From: Collybiopsis luxurians FD-317 M1
Taxonomy: Eukaryota > Basidiomycota > Agaricomycetes > Agaricales > Omphalotaceae
Assembly (NCBI GenBank): GCA_000827265.1
Contig: KN834750.1
Coordinates: 1,031,297-1,095,296, forward strand
Direction of reading: 5' to 3'
DNA length: 64,000 nt
The stretch's first letter is position 1; each line of letters opens with the position of its first letter. Positions 1 through 9,090 of the stretch are shown here, piece after piece. The position numbers and the translations under genes are program-made. Below the pieces are notes generated by a model. The model worked only from the letters and a program-made list of their open reading frames with translations, was not told the DNA's origin and did no database searches.

Positions 1-1308
1 AATCAAACTGGCAAGAAGCGTAAGCGTAAGCCCAAAAAGATCTGCAACGTCTTACCCCTCGTCTGTCCTTCCATGGACCCTCCCATCCCCATGCACAAAG
101 ATTCGCATATATAAGACCGTGCCCGCGTTTGCCTTTGATTTGAGTGACTTCCTGTACCCCAAATCCTTTCTTTTCCAGAGCACCGGGTCGATAGGCTTGA
201 AGAAAGACATCCGCATCGCCCACAAGTCTTTGAAGATTCTCCTTATCCCCCTTTTGGGTAAGATCCAGTTGCGTGGTTCTTTTACCGCGCGAAGTGTCGA
301 CATCAATATTAGGAAGCGCTGGAAGATTGGGGGATGTTACAAGTAATACGTCTGCCCCGTGAGCTAGATTTCCGTTAGGTAGATTTCCGTTAGGACAATC
401 CTTTCAACCGGTCTGAGAAATATATTTACCAGCCAGAGTTCTTGCAGCAATGGGTCCCGCTAAAACTCGACTAAGATCCAATATCCTTACACCTTCGAGG
501 GGGTATCTGAAGGAGCTTTTGGACTGAATTTTCCGCTTTGGAGCGTCACCTATCTTCGTAACCGTGACAGGAGGTGTGTTTTTCAAAGCAATCGCCTGTG
601 CATGCCGATCCCATTCATCGAACGACCTGAGCGCAAAAGCACACATCTGAGCCTGTGCCGCTGCCTCTTCAAAGTCAGTAGCGTTCCATTGAAGCAGGGC
701 TTCTTGGACGTGGTCTCTCGTCGTTTCCGGAGCGTCGGGCAAATTCAAAATGCGCAGAATGCCGTGACGATGACTGGGGAGAACGTAGGGTAGTAGTTGC
801 GCCGCAGATTTTCAAAATATATCAAGTACTTACTGTGGAAAATTAGTATGTACCCTTACGAAGCTGCCATCCTTGGTTTTATACAAACCTGCGATTGAGT
901 CCCAGATTGAACCTGGGATTCGACTCTCCAGCGTATAGTAGGCTTCGCTTCCTGGAAGCAAGGCAGTTAGAACGCGTCAATACCAACCTACTGGGAGCCT
1001 GATACGAACGGAATTCAAGGGCGGCATGCCGAGCGTCGACAGTCACAGTCTGCTTAACACCTGTCCGCAGTTCATGAAAATGTGCCGCAGAAAGCGCTGC
1101 GAGTCCAATTGTAGTCTGATGAAATGTGAAAAGTCAGGAACAAGAATAGGCGGAGGGTATGTACTTGGGCAGCGCTTGCAATCTTAAAGGAGGAATTGAC
1201 CGCGGTGTCAGGATCCCCACTTAAAGTCAAGTTTTGCAAAAATTCCTGCGGAAGACCTCCCCCGGTCGACAACCATATATCTCTGGCAGTGTCAGTAATT
1301 GAAGACAT
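1..1308 (-). CDS. Class III CoA-transferase (CaiB/BaiF family), 3' part outside window
   Basis: Enzymes of this family move CoA between acyl-CoA and a free acid; the substrate cannot be read here. Exons 1308-1165, 1115-1006, 947-834, 773-430 and 363-56 join in frame to 340 residues starting MSSITDTARD. An intron beginning at 55 leaves the window, so the C-terminal half is missing. Family marks are RHAALEFRSE near residue 80, ILDLSRVLAGP near 219-229 (the nucleotide-loop signature), RGKRTTQLDL, and DVFLQAYRPGALEKKG. The catalytic Asp of the family lies downstream of the last visible residues, so activity cannot be judged. The N-terminal ~200 residues before the signature form a degenerate first half, as in many fungal members. 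The intron upstream of the fifth exon carries a 15-bp tandem duplication at its branch site. Family is secure; specificity is unknown. Confidence 0.85.
366..395. repeat. 15-bp tandem duplication at an intron branch site
   Basis: Two copies of agatttccgttagg(t/a) lie head to tail. On the minus strand each reads CTAACGGAAATCT, so the fungal branch-point motif CTAAC is present twice just before the 3' splice site of the CoA-transferase intron. Seen directly. Confidence 0.8.
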
Positions 1309-2011
1309 TTTTGAAGCTAAGGAGGTTATGCTACACTCTCGATATTTATACGCAAGATGAGGACAACAATCTGAGTCATCCGGTGAACGAAACGTTGAAC
1401 CGGATTACTCTGTTTTCTCGCGTTTCGGATTTTCCTTTATTCACCACCACCGTGTCGTCGAAGCAATGTATATTTCGAGGTACACGAGACGCCGACAGAG
1501 GTATATATCAGTGGGCAAGTGCTCAACTATATAGACAAACTCGACAAAGGTTACATAGTGGGGCTTGAGCCACAGGCGATTTCCCTCTTCTCCCTTCATC
1601 CAACATGCCTATTATGAGCACATACACACGCAGCACAGACACAACACAAAGTAGACACAAGGCCGACAAAGTCGGTACAAGTGAAAGTATCCTTCCCGGA
1701 ATAGCACAGAAGAGGAAAGAGCAACCTACATAGGCTGATCTTATGAAAGGAAAAAAACCAATGAAAACAAGCGACACTTGAATACCGATGTAAAAATTGA
1801 ATAATAATAAAGTAGAGGAGCAGTATTAAAGGAAAAAGTCGAGAAAAAAAGTCTGACAGAGAAAAGAGCAAACAGTTTCCCCATCCGACATTGACCAAAG
1901 GCAATGTTGAACGGCAGATTTCTGAAGACAACAGGGAGGTAAACGATGAGGCCGGTTCTCGTAAGAGTCATCATGGTAGTAAAAGACGTTGGGCTGGTTG
2001 ATATCGCTTCT
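1309..2011. other. Intergenic: CoA-transferase upstream region and MSB2 3' flank
   Basis: About 700 bp. It holds the promoter of the minus-strand CoA-transferase, with a TGAGTCA (AP-1/Gcn4-type) heptamer at 1372-1378, and the 3' UTR side of the mucin gene. The rest is A-rich with only short open frames and no recognisable coding signal. Confidence 0.6.
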
Positions 2012-4668
2012 CTACCAGTTCATACTGCTCTCCCTCAAAATTGGCGCGGAAATCGCGGCCGGCACAACATTCCTCCTCTGCGACATTTGCCCGGTCCTTG
2101 AATCATACTGGACATCAGCCGAATGCTCAGCACCCTGATAACCCCGCAACGAATCTTCCGCAAAGTAGAAACTCCTTCTACGCTGACCACCAACACTGTC
2201 TTGATCAAATTCGCGTCCATCAGGTCTAAATCCAGCATTATCCACAGGATCAGATAGCCGCCTGTGAGCGAGCTCCTGACGGCGCTTGAACGACCTATAG
2301 ATGAGGAAGCCGAGGACACAAATGGCGATACCACCAAGAGAGGTCGTTACACCGATGATGGCGTTCTGCCTGCTCTTGCTCCCAGAAGAAGTAGCACCTG
2401 TCGCACTGTCGTTGGATGAAGACGAACCGCTCGAACTAGGTGCATCCGACGGGGCAATTGACCGAATGTTCCATCCACTATTGACTCGCTGTGCAAGCTG
2501 TTGAGCTACAGTATTGTCAACACCATTGTAAAACTTAGACTGGTGAGCTCCAATCTGGTTCTGTAGGTTAGAAACATCCTCTGAGGGTATGTAGACAAGG
2601 TACATGGTCTCGAGAATGCCGGCATCACTGGGGCCAGTATAGTCAGAGGGAATGTTGACTTGAAGGGTCCACGTCTTTACTTGATCGGCTGAATTTAAGT
2701 CGTCAGCTTTGGTATTTTATAGAAGAGAAACAAAAAATACACGCACCAGTGATCCCCAATGCTGATTCAATGAGAGAAGGCATAAACGCAAATATTTGAC
2801 TACTTGCATCGTTGTTTTGGGCCACAAACTGCCAGCTAAGGCCAAGGTCGAACAGGATACTGACCAGTGTATAACCCGCCAAATCTGCACCGGACGACAG
2901 TTGAGATTGGGGGTAAATCCTGTAAGGTAGACTGGAAGGCAAAGCCGCAGTTGCCAAAGCCTGCGTAGCAGACAAGGTAGTCGCCACCGAAAATGTCGTC
3001 GTCGCCTGATCTGGGTCGGTCAACGATTGAGACGTGGTGGTCGGGATGGAGGCTACTGCGAGGGAAGTTTGCGTGAGGACAAATGAATAATCCGATGGCA
3101 CCGAGATGGTCGTGACCGTAGAGAAGACACTGGTGCTGACCACAGTCGTCGTTCCATTTTCAATAGTGGCGGATACAGTTCCTGAAGGGAACGAAATGGT
3201 AACTGTGCTCGAAGTGGCAGTGGCAGATACATTTCCGACACTAGAGGAAATTGAGGTCTGAGAGAAGGTACCTGAATCCGAGTTGGAAGCAGAAACAGAG
3301 CCACTTGCAGATGTGGTGTCAGAGACACTTGCAGATGTGGTGCCGGAACCACTAACAGTTATGGTGCCAGTGTCGCTTGCACTCGTTACAGATGTGGTGT
3401 CGGAAACACTGACAGTTATAGAGCCAGTGTCGCTTGCACTCGTGACGCTAGAGCCAGAGGCAGTGTCCGTGGCCGAAGTCGTCGAATTGTCGGTAGAAGT
3501 GGTGATCGAAACGGGCAGCGTACTCGTCAGGGGCAACGAGATAGTGGGAGTATCAGTAGACGTAGGTGTAGACAAAATGGACGAAACGACGGACGACAAG
3601 ATGGATGTGAGCGGGATTGATAATGGATCACTTGTCGTGGAATCAGTAGGCGTGGAGGAGGCCACATCCGACGAAGAAGAATCAGTAACCGAAGTGGGCG
3701 GAGTAGTAGTATCGGTACTCGACACCGAGGAAGTAGCTGAAGAGCTGATCGTGGTAATCCCACTCGAATCAGTAGTTGATACAGCGGATGAAGCACTCGA
3801 AGACGTCGAGAACACCGGGGGAATCGACGGTATGGTAATCGACGGCATTGTGAGGGAAGGAAGCAAGCCGGTGTCACTGCTGGAGGAAGAAGCGGAACTA
3901 CTAGCAGAAGAAACCGAGGTAGCATCACTGCTGGAAGAAACAGAGCTATTGCCGCTGGACGACCCAGTAGCACTCGCGGTGGCAGTTGCGGAGCTGCTGG
4001 ACGAGTCGATCTGGCTGGTAGAAGAGGCAGAGCTGGAAGATGGTGAGAACAAAGAGGAAAGCAGCGACGGCAGAAGACCGGGCGAGTCCGTAGAAGTCGA
4101 CGTCGATGACAAGACAGAAGTACTGTCACTGGAAGTCGGTATAATAGACGTGGCTCCAAGGACGGACGTAGTTGGAGTGTCCGAGCTGGATTGAGAGTGA
4201 GAATCGGATGAACTGCGCGAAACGGATGCAGACACGGAAGGACTGGTCTGACTTCCAGTCGAGCTCCCAGTCGAACTGTCATTCGAGCTTCCGGTCGAAC
4301 TATCACTGGAACTGCCAGAATTAGCAGAGGCAGAAGGGCTGCTGGCGGAAGAAGAAGGCGTGGGAGATGCACCCAATCCGTCGCCGACGGTGTTCCCTAA
4401 GTCCGAAACGGCATCTCCCAAGCCATTCCCAAGGCCTTGAACGAGATCTCCGAGATTGCGAGAGAGGATGTCTGCGAAAAATGATGAGGTGAAAAGATGG
4501 AGATAAAAATGAGGGAGAAAGATACTGACCAAGAACAGACCTTTTACCAGAGTGGGTCATGGACCGTCTGGCGTAAGACTTTTCTGCAGAAGAGTTGATA
4601 GCATCGACCAGGGAGGAAAGAGAGAGCAAGAGAAATAATAAATAATAGAATTGTGGTAGAGCTTTCAT
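2012..4668 (-). CDS. MSB2: Msb2-like signalling mucin, single-pass membrane sensor
   Basis: Msb2 mucins are plasma-membrane sensors upstream of Cdc42 and the filamentation/pathogenicity MAPK cascade. Exons 4668-4530, 4471-2747 and 2688-2012 join in frame to 846 residues. Visible in order: signal peptide (residues 1-23), a short spacer, a Ser/Thr-rich mucin stretch of roughly 500 residues, a folded membrane-proximal part (about 555-695), one TM helix (730-752, NAIIGVTTSLGGIAICVLGF) and a basic ~94-residue cytoplasmic tail beginning YRSFKRRQE. The membrane-proximal part, with RIYPQSQL, LGLSWQFVAQNN, QIFAFMPSLIESALGI and VKTWTLQVNIPSDY, resembles my recollection of the Hkr1-Msb2 homology domain. 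Short coding repeats (24 nt and 57 nt) lie within the mucin region. A generic Ser/Thr-rich wall protein would lack this domain and tail. The assignment is inferred from architecture and remembered motifs, without a search. Confidence 0.72.
3303..3464. repeat. In-frame minisatellites inside the mucin domain
   Basis: A 24-nt unit (acttgcagatgtggtg...) occurs twice at 3303-3326 and 3327-3350. A 57-nt unit starting act(a/g)acagttat occurs at 3351-3407 and again from 3408. Periods are multiples of three, so length changes would keep frame and alter mucin length by 8 or 19 residues. Confidence 0.8.
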
Positions 4669-5100
4669 GGTTTGGCTGTGAGGGCAAATTTACGAATTAC
4701 TGGATATTTTTGCTGGAGGGCGGCGACGCAGCGGTTAGAGCACTGGCTGGTTTAATGAAAAGAAAGAGCGTGGATTGCGCAGAGGCAAAGGTTCGAGCAC
4801 TGCTAGCTCTTGGACTGGAGCCAGAATGTGAGGAACGAAAAGGAAAAAGCTACAGATGTGATGACAGTAAAATAGAACCCTTGACTTTCCCAGGATACCA
4901 ACTCAACCATCTCACATACTTTTTTCCCGGCCGCACCGCAGCAGCATTGCAACTTTAAGGAACATTTTCGGTTTCTTAATTCACACTCTAGCTTCCATAT
5001 TCATAGCTTACAGAGATGGCATCAATAGTACGACATAAGGTTTGCACAACATTTGGGGGGGCATGCAGCATGAGAAACACCAACCCTCTTCGTACCTCCT
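4669..5100. other. Intergenic: MSB2 promoter and RPL25 3' side
   Basis: Upstream region of the mucin and 3' flank of RPL25. At about 4725-4815 there is a sequence with tRNA-like internal promoter boxes (GGTTAGAGCAC and GGTTCGAGCAC, ~60 nt apart) but no acceptor or T stem; see findings. No gene seen. Confidence 0.4.
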
Positions 5101-5805
5101 TTAGATGAAACCAATCTGTTACGGTAACATCGCATCAGTCAACTGCGCTCACAAATGACACGATCAAGATGATGTACCTTGTTAGCGACATCCAGAGCGT
5201 CGTGGTCTGCGGTTAGGCGCACGTATGCCTTTTTCTTGCCGTCGGGTCTGTGCAAGATACGCATCAGCCATCAAACAAATTTCTACACTATTGGCCGCAT
5301 TTACCTGATGAGCGTATTCACTTTTGCCGCCTGGACATCGTACAGTTTTTTCACCGCATCCTTGATTTGGCGCTTGTTTGACTTGATGTCAACAATAAAG
5401 ACAAGAGTGTTGTGCTCTTCGATCTTTTTCATAGCAGATTCCGTGTTCAAGGGACTAGCCGAGTATAAGTAACCAAAAGCTATAACGAAGCAGATGACCA
5501 CTTACGATACAATCGTCCTGAACTGATCCATTCTCGGTGCATGAGGTACACTCTTTCTTGGGTACTTGGGATCTCTCGAAAGGCGCAAAGTCTTTGGTCG
5601 GTGGAAGGAAACAGAGTACCGCGTCTTTCGTGAAGAGTGCGAGTGGGCACCCTGCAGAGCGGCCTTTTTGGCGGCCTTGGCTTTCGAGTCGGTAGCTACA
5701 ATCATCAATAAGTGACTGTTAAATGGATCATTGTCCAAGGATTGACACACCCTTGGAAGTCTTGGAGGCAGCAGCCTTGCCCTTGGTAGTTTTTGTCGTG
5801 GCCAT
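5101..5805 (-). CDS. RPL25: 60S ribosomal protein L25 (uL23)
   Basis: uL23 sits at the peptide exit tunnel of the large subunit, binds 25S rRNA and docks SRP and nascent-chain factors. Exons 5805-5751, 5695-5506, 5454-5305, 5247-5178 and 5115-5101 join to 159 residues, the usual length. Signs are the basic N-terminus [15 protein letters not shown], the core [18 protein letters not shown], the strongly conserved [20 protein letters not shown] and [20 protein letters not shown], and the end DVANKIGFI. The last coding exon is only 15 nt (IGFI plus stop), so the ordinary end depends on correct splicing of the fourth intron. All intron phases agree. Confidence 0.96.
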
Positions 5806-7445
5806 GGCGCTGTCAAAACGAAAACAGTCAGATTCAAGTTCCTAACTTGCAAGTTTAGCAGTCAGAACAAGGCCTGGTCAATCCTTCAACTTTCAAGTCC
5901 ATTCTGAACATTCCACTGAACGAAACCGCTAAAATGTCTCCCGTTCACTTGAAGATGAAAAATTCGTCATCCAAGTTCAATCCTTCACATCCAGCCCAGG
6001 TTTCCAATCAAATTCCACAAAAACCACATAGACATCCAGACGAGATCTTCCAGGCCAGCATGAAAGAGTTGCAAGGGGCAGCAAAACGAACCTGTAGTGA
6101 AAATGGGGTCGGGGAACGGGCTTGAGGTGGTGTGGATTTGGGGATTTTTGCGCTTCACAAGCGCCGAAAGGTGGACATGTGACGATTGCTCACCCATTCA
6201 TTTTTCATCGCAAAGTTACTTATTTCACGTCAAAATATAGACTACATTTGTGCTACATCGTTCACACTACCATCTAGTGTCACGTCGTATTCTACTCCCC
6301 AACCAGCTCGATTGGTGCGGTCAAGTATGCTCTCCCGTTTGATATCCGTTGATTGTAGAAGGCCCACAAGACAATCCGCTTTCTTTTCGTTGGATCATCG
6401 CAATCGAGCACTACAAGCCTGCACAACTCACAAACTCAAGCCCACTGCCTTTCTGAAACCAGATTGAACCGAAAAGTACTAGCGAGCGACTGGAACACAG
6501 ATGCATCGATAGCGATCTTCTCCAGCTATACTCAGCTCCGTAAAGTGAACAGCATTCGGCCTCTTGTAGAACACTCGCTACGAACTGATAGTCCTCAGGC
6601 TAATCCTCGCTGGTACCGCCAGGATCTTCACCGCATGCAAGAGGACAGCAAATAGTTGCCGCGTAAGGACTGTGATGGCCGCAACTTGGACGGCAATTAT
6701 AACGAAGGCTGTATCGTATGGATTGAAACATCCATATCTCTGAATGTTTGCTGATTTGATTAAGCACGCAGACATACCTTACCCATTCGGTCTGGCGAGG
6801 GATATATGGACCAATCCAACGTTTGCACCATGATAATCGATGATGGATGAATCCGTATTGATCAAGATGCCAGTCAAATTCCAGCCGCAAGGCATGTTCC
6901 TAATCTAGCAAAAGATTGCGGAGAGAGAGAGCGTATTTGTTACATACAGGCTTTGACCCGCGTTAGCTCATCGATGGTCGGAAAAGTTGGAACAGCGACA
7001 GTCAAGGGATACGTACTTTATCCGAAGGAAAGCGAGCGATCTCCGTAAATCTTGCGAAATGAAGCAAATTGCGCGGTAATATGGAAGACGTCGAGTGCTG
7101 ATCTGATGATAAATATACGTGTAGTCAAATTTAGGTTCCCAACTTAAAGATATACGTGTCACTGAGATCTTGGACGCTTACGGGAAAGAAAATATATTTC
7201 TCTAGCTGGAGTTTGATTTGCGCGTAGGGAGACCGCACAAGAGGTGCATCCGGAGCTCAAAACTTGCGCGACATCATGACGGTTTCCCGGCAATAGTAGA
7301 TGGACCGAGTTGGGATGTGCGGAGTGTCATCGAACATCTCATAATGATAATGCACAAGGCAAAAAGATCCTGGATCAAAACCCATTGCTCAGGTAAAAGT
7401 CCGAACAGAGGCTAAATTAATTTCGAGATAGACCCGTTTACCTGT
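5806..7445. other. Intergenic with weak open frames
   Basis: About 1.6 kb between the RPL25 start and the HIS1 3' end. The first few hundred bases would be the RPL25 promoter. Apart from the low-confidence two-exon frame listed separately, I see only short open frames with no recognisable motif, no repeats and no RNA gene. Confidence 0.4.
6578..6831 (-). CDS. Possible small membrane protein (low confidence)
   Basis: A two-exon frame (6831-6778, 6739-6578) with clean GTATGT...TTCAG borders would encode 71 residues beginning MVQTLDWSIYPSPDRMGK. It carries one strongly hydrophobic stretch (TAFVIIAVQVAAITVLTRQL). An upstream in-frame exon is possible. I do not recognise it; it could equally be the decayed end of a transporter gene. 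Reported because the splice sites and the TM-like segment coincide. Confidence 0.22.
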
Positions 7446-8685
7446 TTACACCCTGCAGTTATCCAAGCTAAATACCAGTACATCCTGTGCTCCAGTCTTT
7501 ACCAGATCATCCATGATCTGTGCCACCTTCTTCTTTTCAACCATACTACTTACAGCGACCCACCCATTCTCCTCTAGCGGGCTAATAGTGGGTGCTCTCC
7601 GACCCGGTGTAATGGCAATCGCATCAGGGAGCTTCTCCCGAGGGACGTTGTACTGACATACGGCATATTTTCCAGCAGCAACGACACCTTTGATACGATT
7701 GGTGATGAGGTTGATGAGAGCTTCGTGCGCGGGGTGCTTTGAGACTCTAGATTTAATGAGAACGGCTTCGGTATCGAGAACTGTAGCGATGGCGTGTAAG
7801 CCTGCTGCGCGCATGGTGTCTCCCGATTCTGAAATAAAGAGTTCAGAAAAGAATTACTGGATCGCAATACTAAAGCTCACCAACGAGATCAACTGTAAAA
7901 AGCGGGCGAAAAACTCAGGACGTTGTCTTGCATGAAACTTTTGTCTAGATCACTCACCTATACCATCCGCCAATCCCAAGGAGCAAGCAGCCTCTACGCT
8001 ACCTCCGACATACTCGATTTTGGTCTTTGCGTCGCCGGTTAGCTGCAATCTTTCATCGACTTTACCAAAGTACTCTCCAGCGAGGACTTCGAAACTAGTA
8101 ACGACTCTCTTTCCAGCGAGATCATCCACGGTTTTTATGGGACCGTTTTCAGGGACTTGGACTTGCAAGGCACATTTACCAAAGCCCAGACGGAGGACTT
8201 CAGAGACGTGCTCTTCCATCTTGGCTTCGAGGATGACATCGTGACCAGTTATACCGAGGTCGACGTTGCCCTTACCAACAAAGGAGGGGATGTCAGATGC
8301 TGGCAGAAAGACGCTGTGGGAAGGTGAGGCATTTGATTACGAAGATACATGGGAATACGTACAGGGCGATGGGCTGATTAAGGACAAGGCAAACGTCCAA
8401 GCGAGCGTGTCTGCGAAACTGGATGTCCGCACCTGCGATGGAATATGAGGTTGGGGATTAGGGAAGGAGTGGAGGAAGAAAGGTACCAGCAAGGATCGAT
8501 AAACACTTGTCATATAATCTCCCTGGAGATTGCAGATATGAAGTGGCAGGATGGGGAGGACCTGATCCGATGCATACACACCTTTCTTGGGAATTGCAAA
8601 CAGTAAACGACCATCAAGGGTATCTGCGTCTGATCATGGAATGGATAAAGTGGAGGATACCCTATTAAATTCTATACTCACTCAT
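7446..8685 (-). CDS. HIS1: ATP phosphoribosyltransferase, histidine biosynthesis step 1
   Basis: Condenses ATP and PRPP to phosphoribosyl-ATP, the feedback-regulated first step of histidine synthesis in the cytosol. Seven coding exons (8685-8682, 8629-8582, 8522-8487, 8432-8363, 8313-7958, 7892-7881, 7828-7446) give 302 residues, normal for the long form. Motifs in order: LLFAIPKKGRLYDKC, RRHARLDVCL, ASDIPSFVGKGNVDLGITGHD, the PRPP-side stretch ADGIVDLVESGDTMRAAGL, then the C-terminal regulatory domain ending VLVFSLDNCRV. Two exons are tiny: the first carries only ATGA, and a 12-nt exon supplies the DLV of the GIVDLVESG motif, which makes it very secure. The 4-nt exon rests on splice logic, since TGA lies in frame just upstream of exon 2. 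The gene is divergent to MAD1, with a TGAGTCA 42 bp upstream of the ATG. Confidence 0.95.
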
Positions 8686-9090
8686 TGCTCAACTTGGGTG
8701 AAGAAGGAAAAACGGAGAATGAGATATGAGTCATTTCTGAAAGATACTCAGAGCTCACTCGGTCAACAAGCTCGATAATTCCTAGCAGTTTCTGGGTTAT
8801 CTCGAGCGACTACCAAAGCTGTATGCAGTGATGAGGGGGGGATGAATTGAGAAGAGATTGGAATAATTTCATCGATATACGAGTGGTTGTGTGGCGCGAA
8901 AAAAAAATTTATCAGTCACTGCGGTCCAACTGCGGCCCGCTTTGTTTTTCATTTTTCCTGGATTTGCTTTTACGAGATCAGCGCTCCAGTCAGCAGACGA
9001 GCCTCGCAATCTGTCTCCAGCGACCACCGCGACTTGCCGCGACGCGCCTCTGAGCGTTCTCCCCGGCGCTTATTCACTTGACGCGACTTC
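8686..9090. promoter_or_regulatory. Shared divergent promoter HIS1-MAD1
   Basis: 405 bp between two divergent starts. It contains the TGAGTCA near HIS1 and an A8 run at 8900-8907 (cgcgaaaaaaaaattt). No other element is recognised. Confidence 0.5.
8727..8733. promoter_or_regulatory. Candidate Gcn4/Cpc1 site (TGAGTCA) upstream of HIS1
   Basis: The perfect heptamer TGAGTCA lies 42 bp before the HIS1 start. General amino-acid control factors of the Gcn4/Cpc1 type bind this motif at amino-acid biosynthesis genes. By chance about eight such heptamers are expected in 64 kb, so only position and gene context support it. Confidence 0.45.

Noticed and set aside
3283..4194. 303-codon plus-strand frame, very acidic (Val/Glu/Asp-rich)
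   Set aside because: It is the antisense of the Ser/Thr-rich mucin exon; composition mirrors TCN/ACN codons on the other strand and no motif is present.
3527..4372. 281-codon minus-strand frame, Leu/Arg/Pro-rich
   Set aside because: Off-frame reading of the same mucin exon; composition is what shifted Ser/Thr codons give.
4653..4958. 101-codon plus-strand frame upstream of the mucin
   Set aside because: No motif; overlaps the mucin start and the tRNA-like stretch; no splice partners found.
6783..6895. Alternative first exon MPCGWNLTGILINTD for the small 6.6-kb frame
   Set aside because: Its donor (GTAAGG) gives the wrong phase for the hydrophobic exon.
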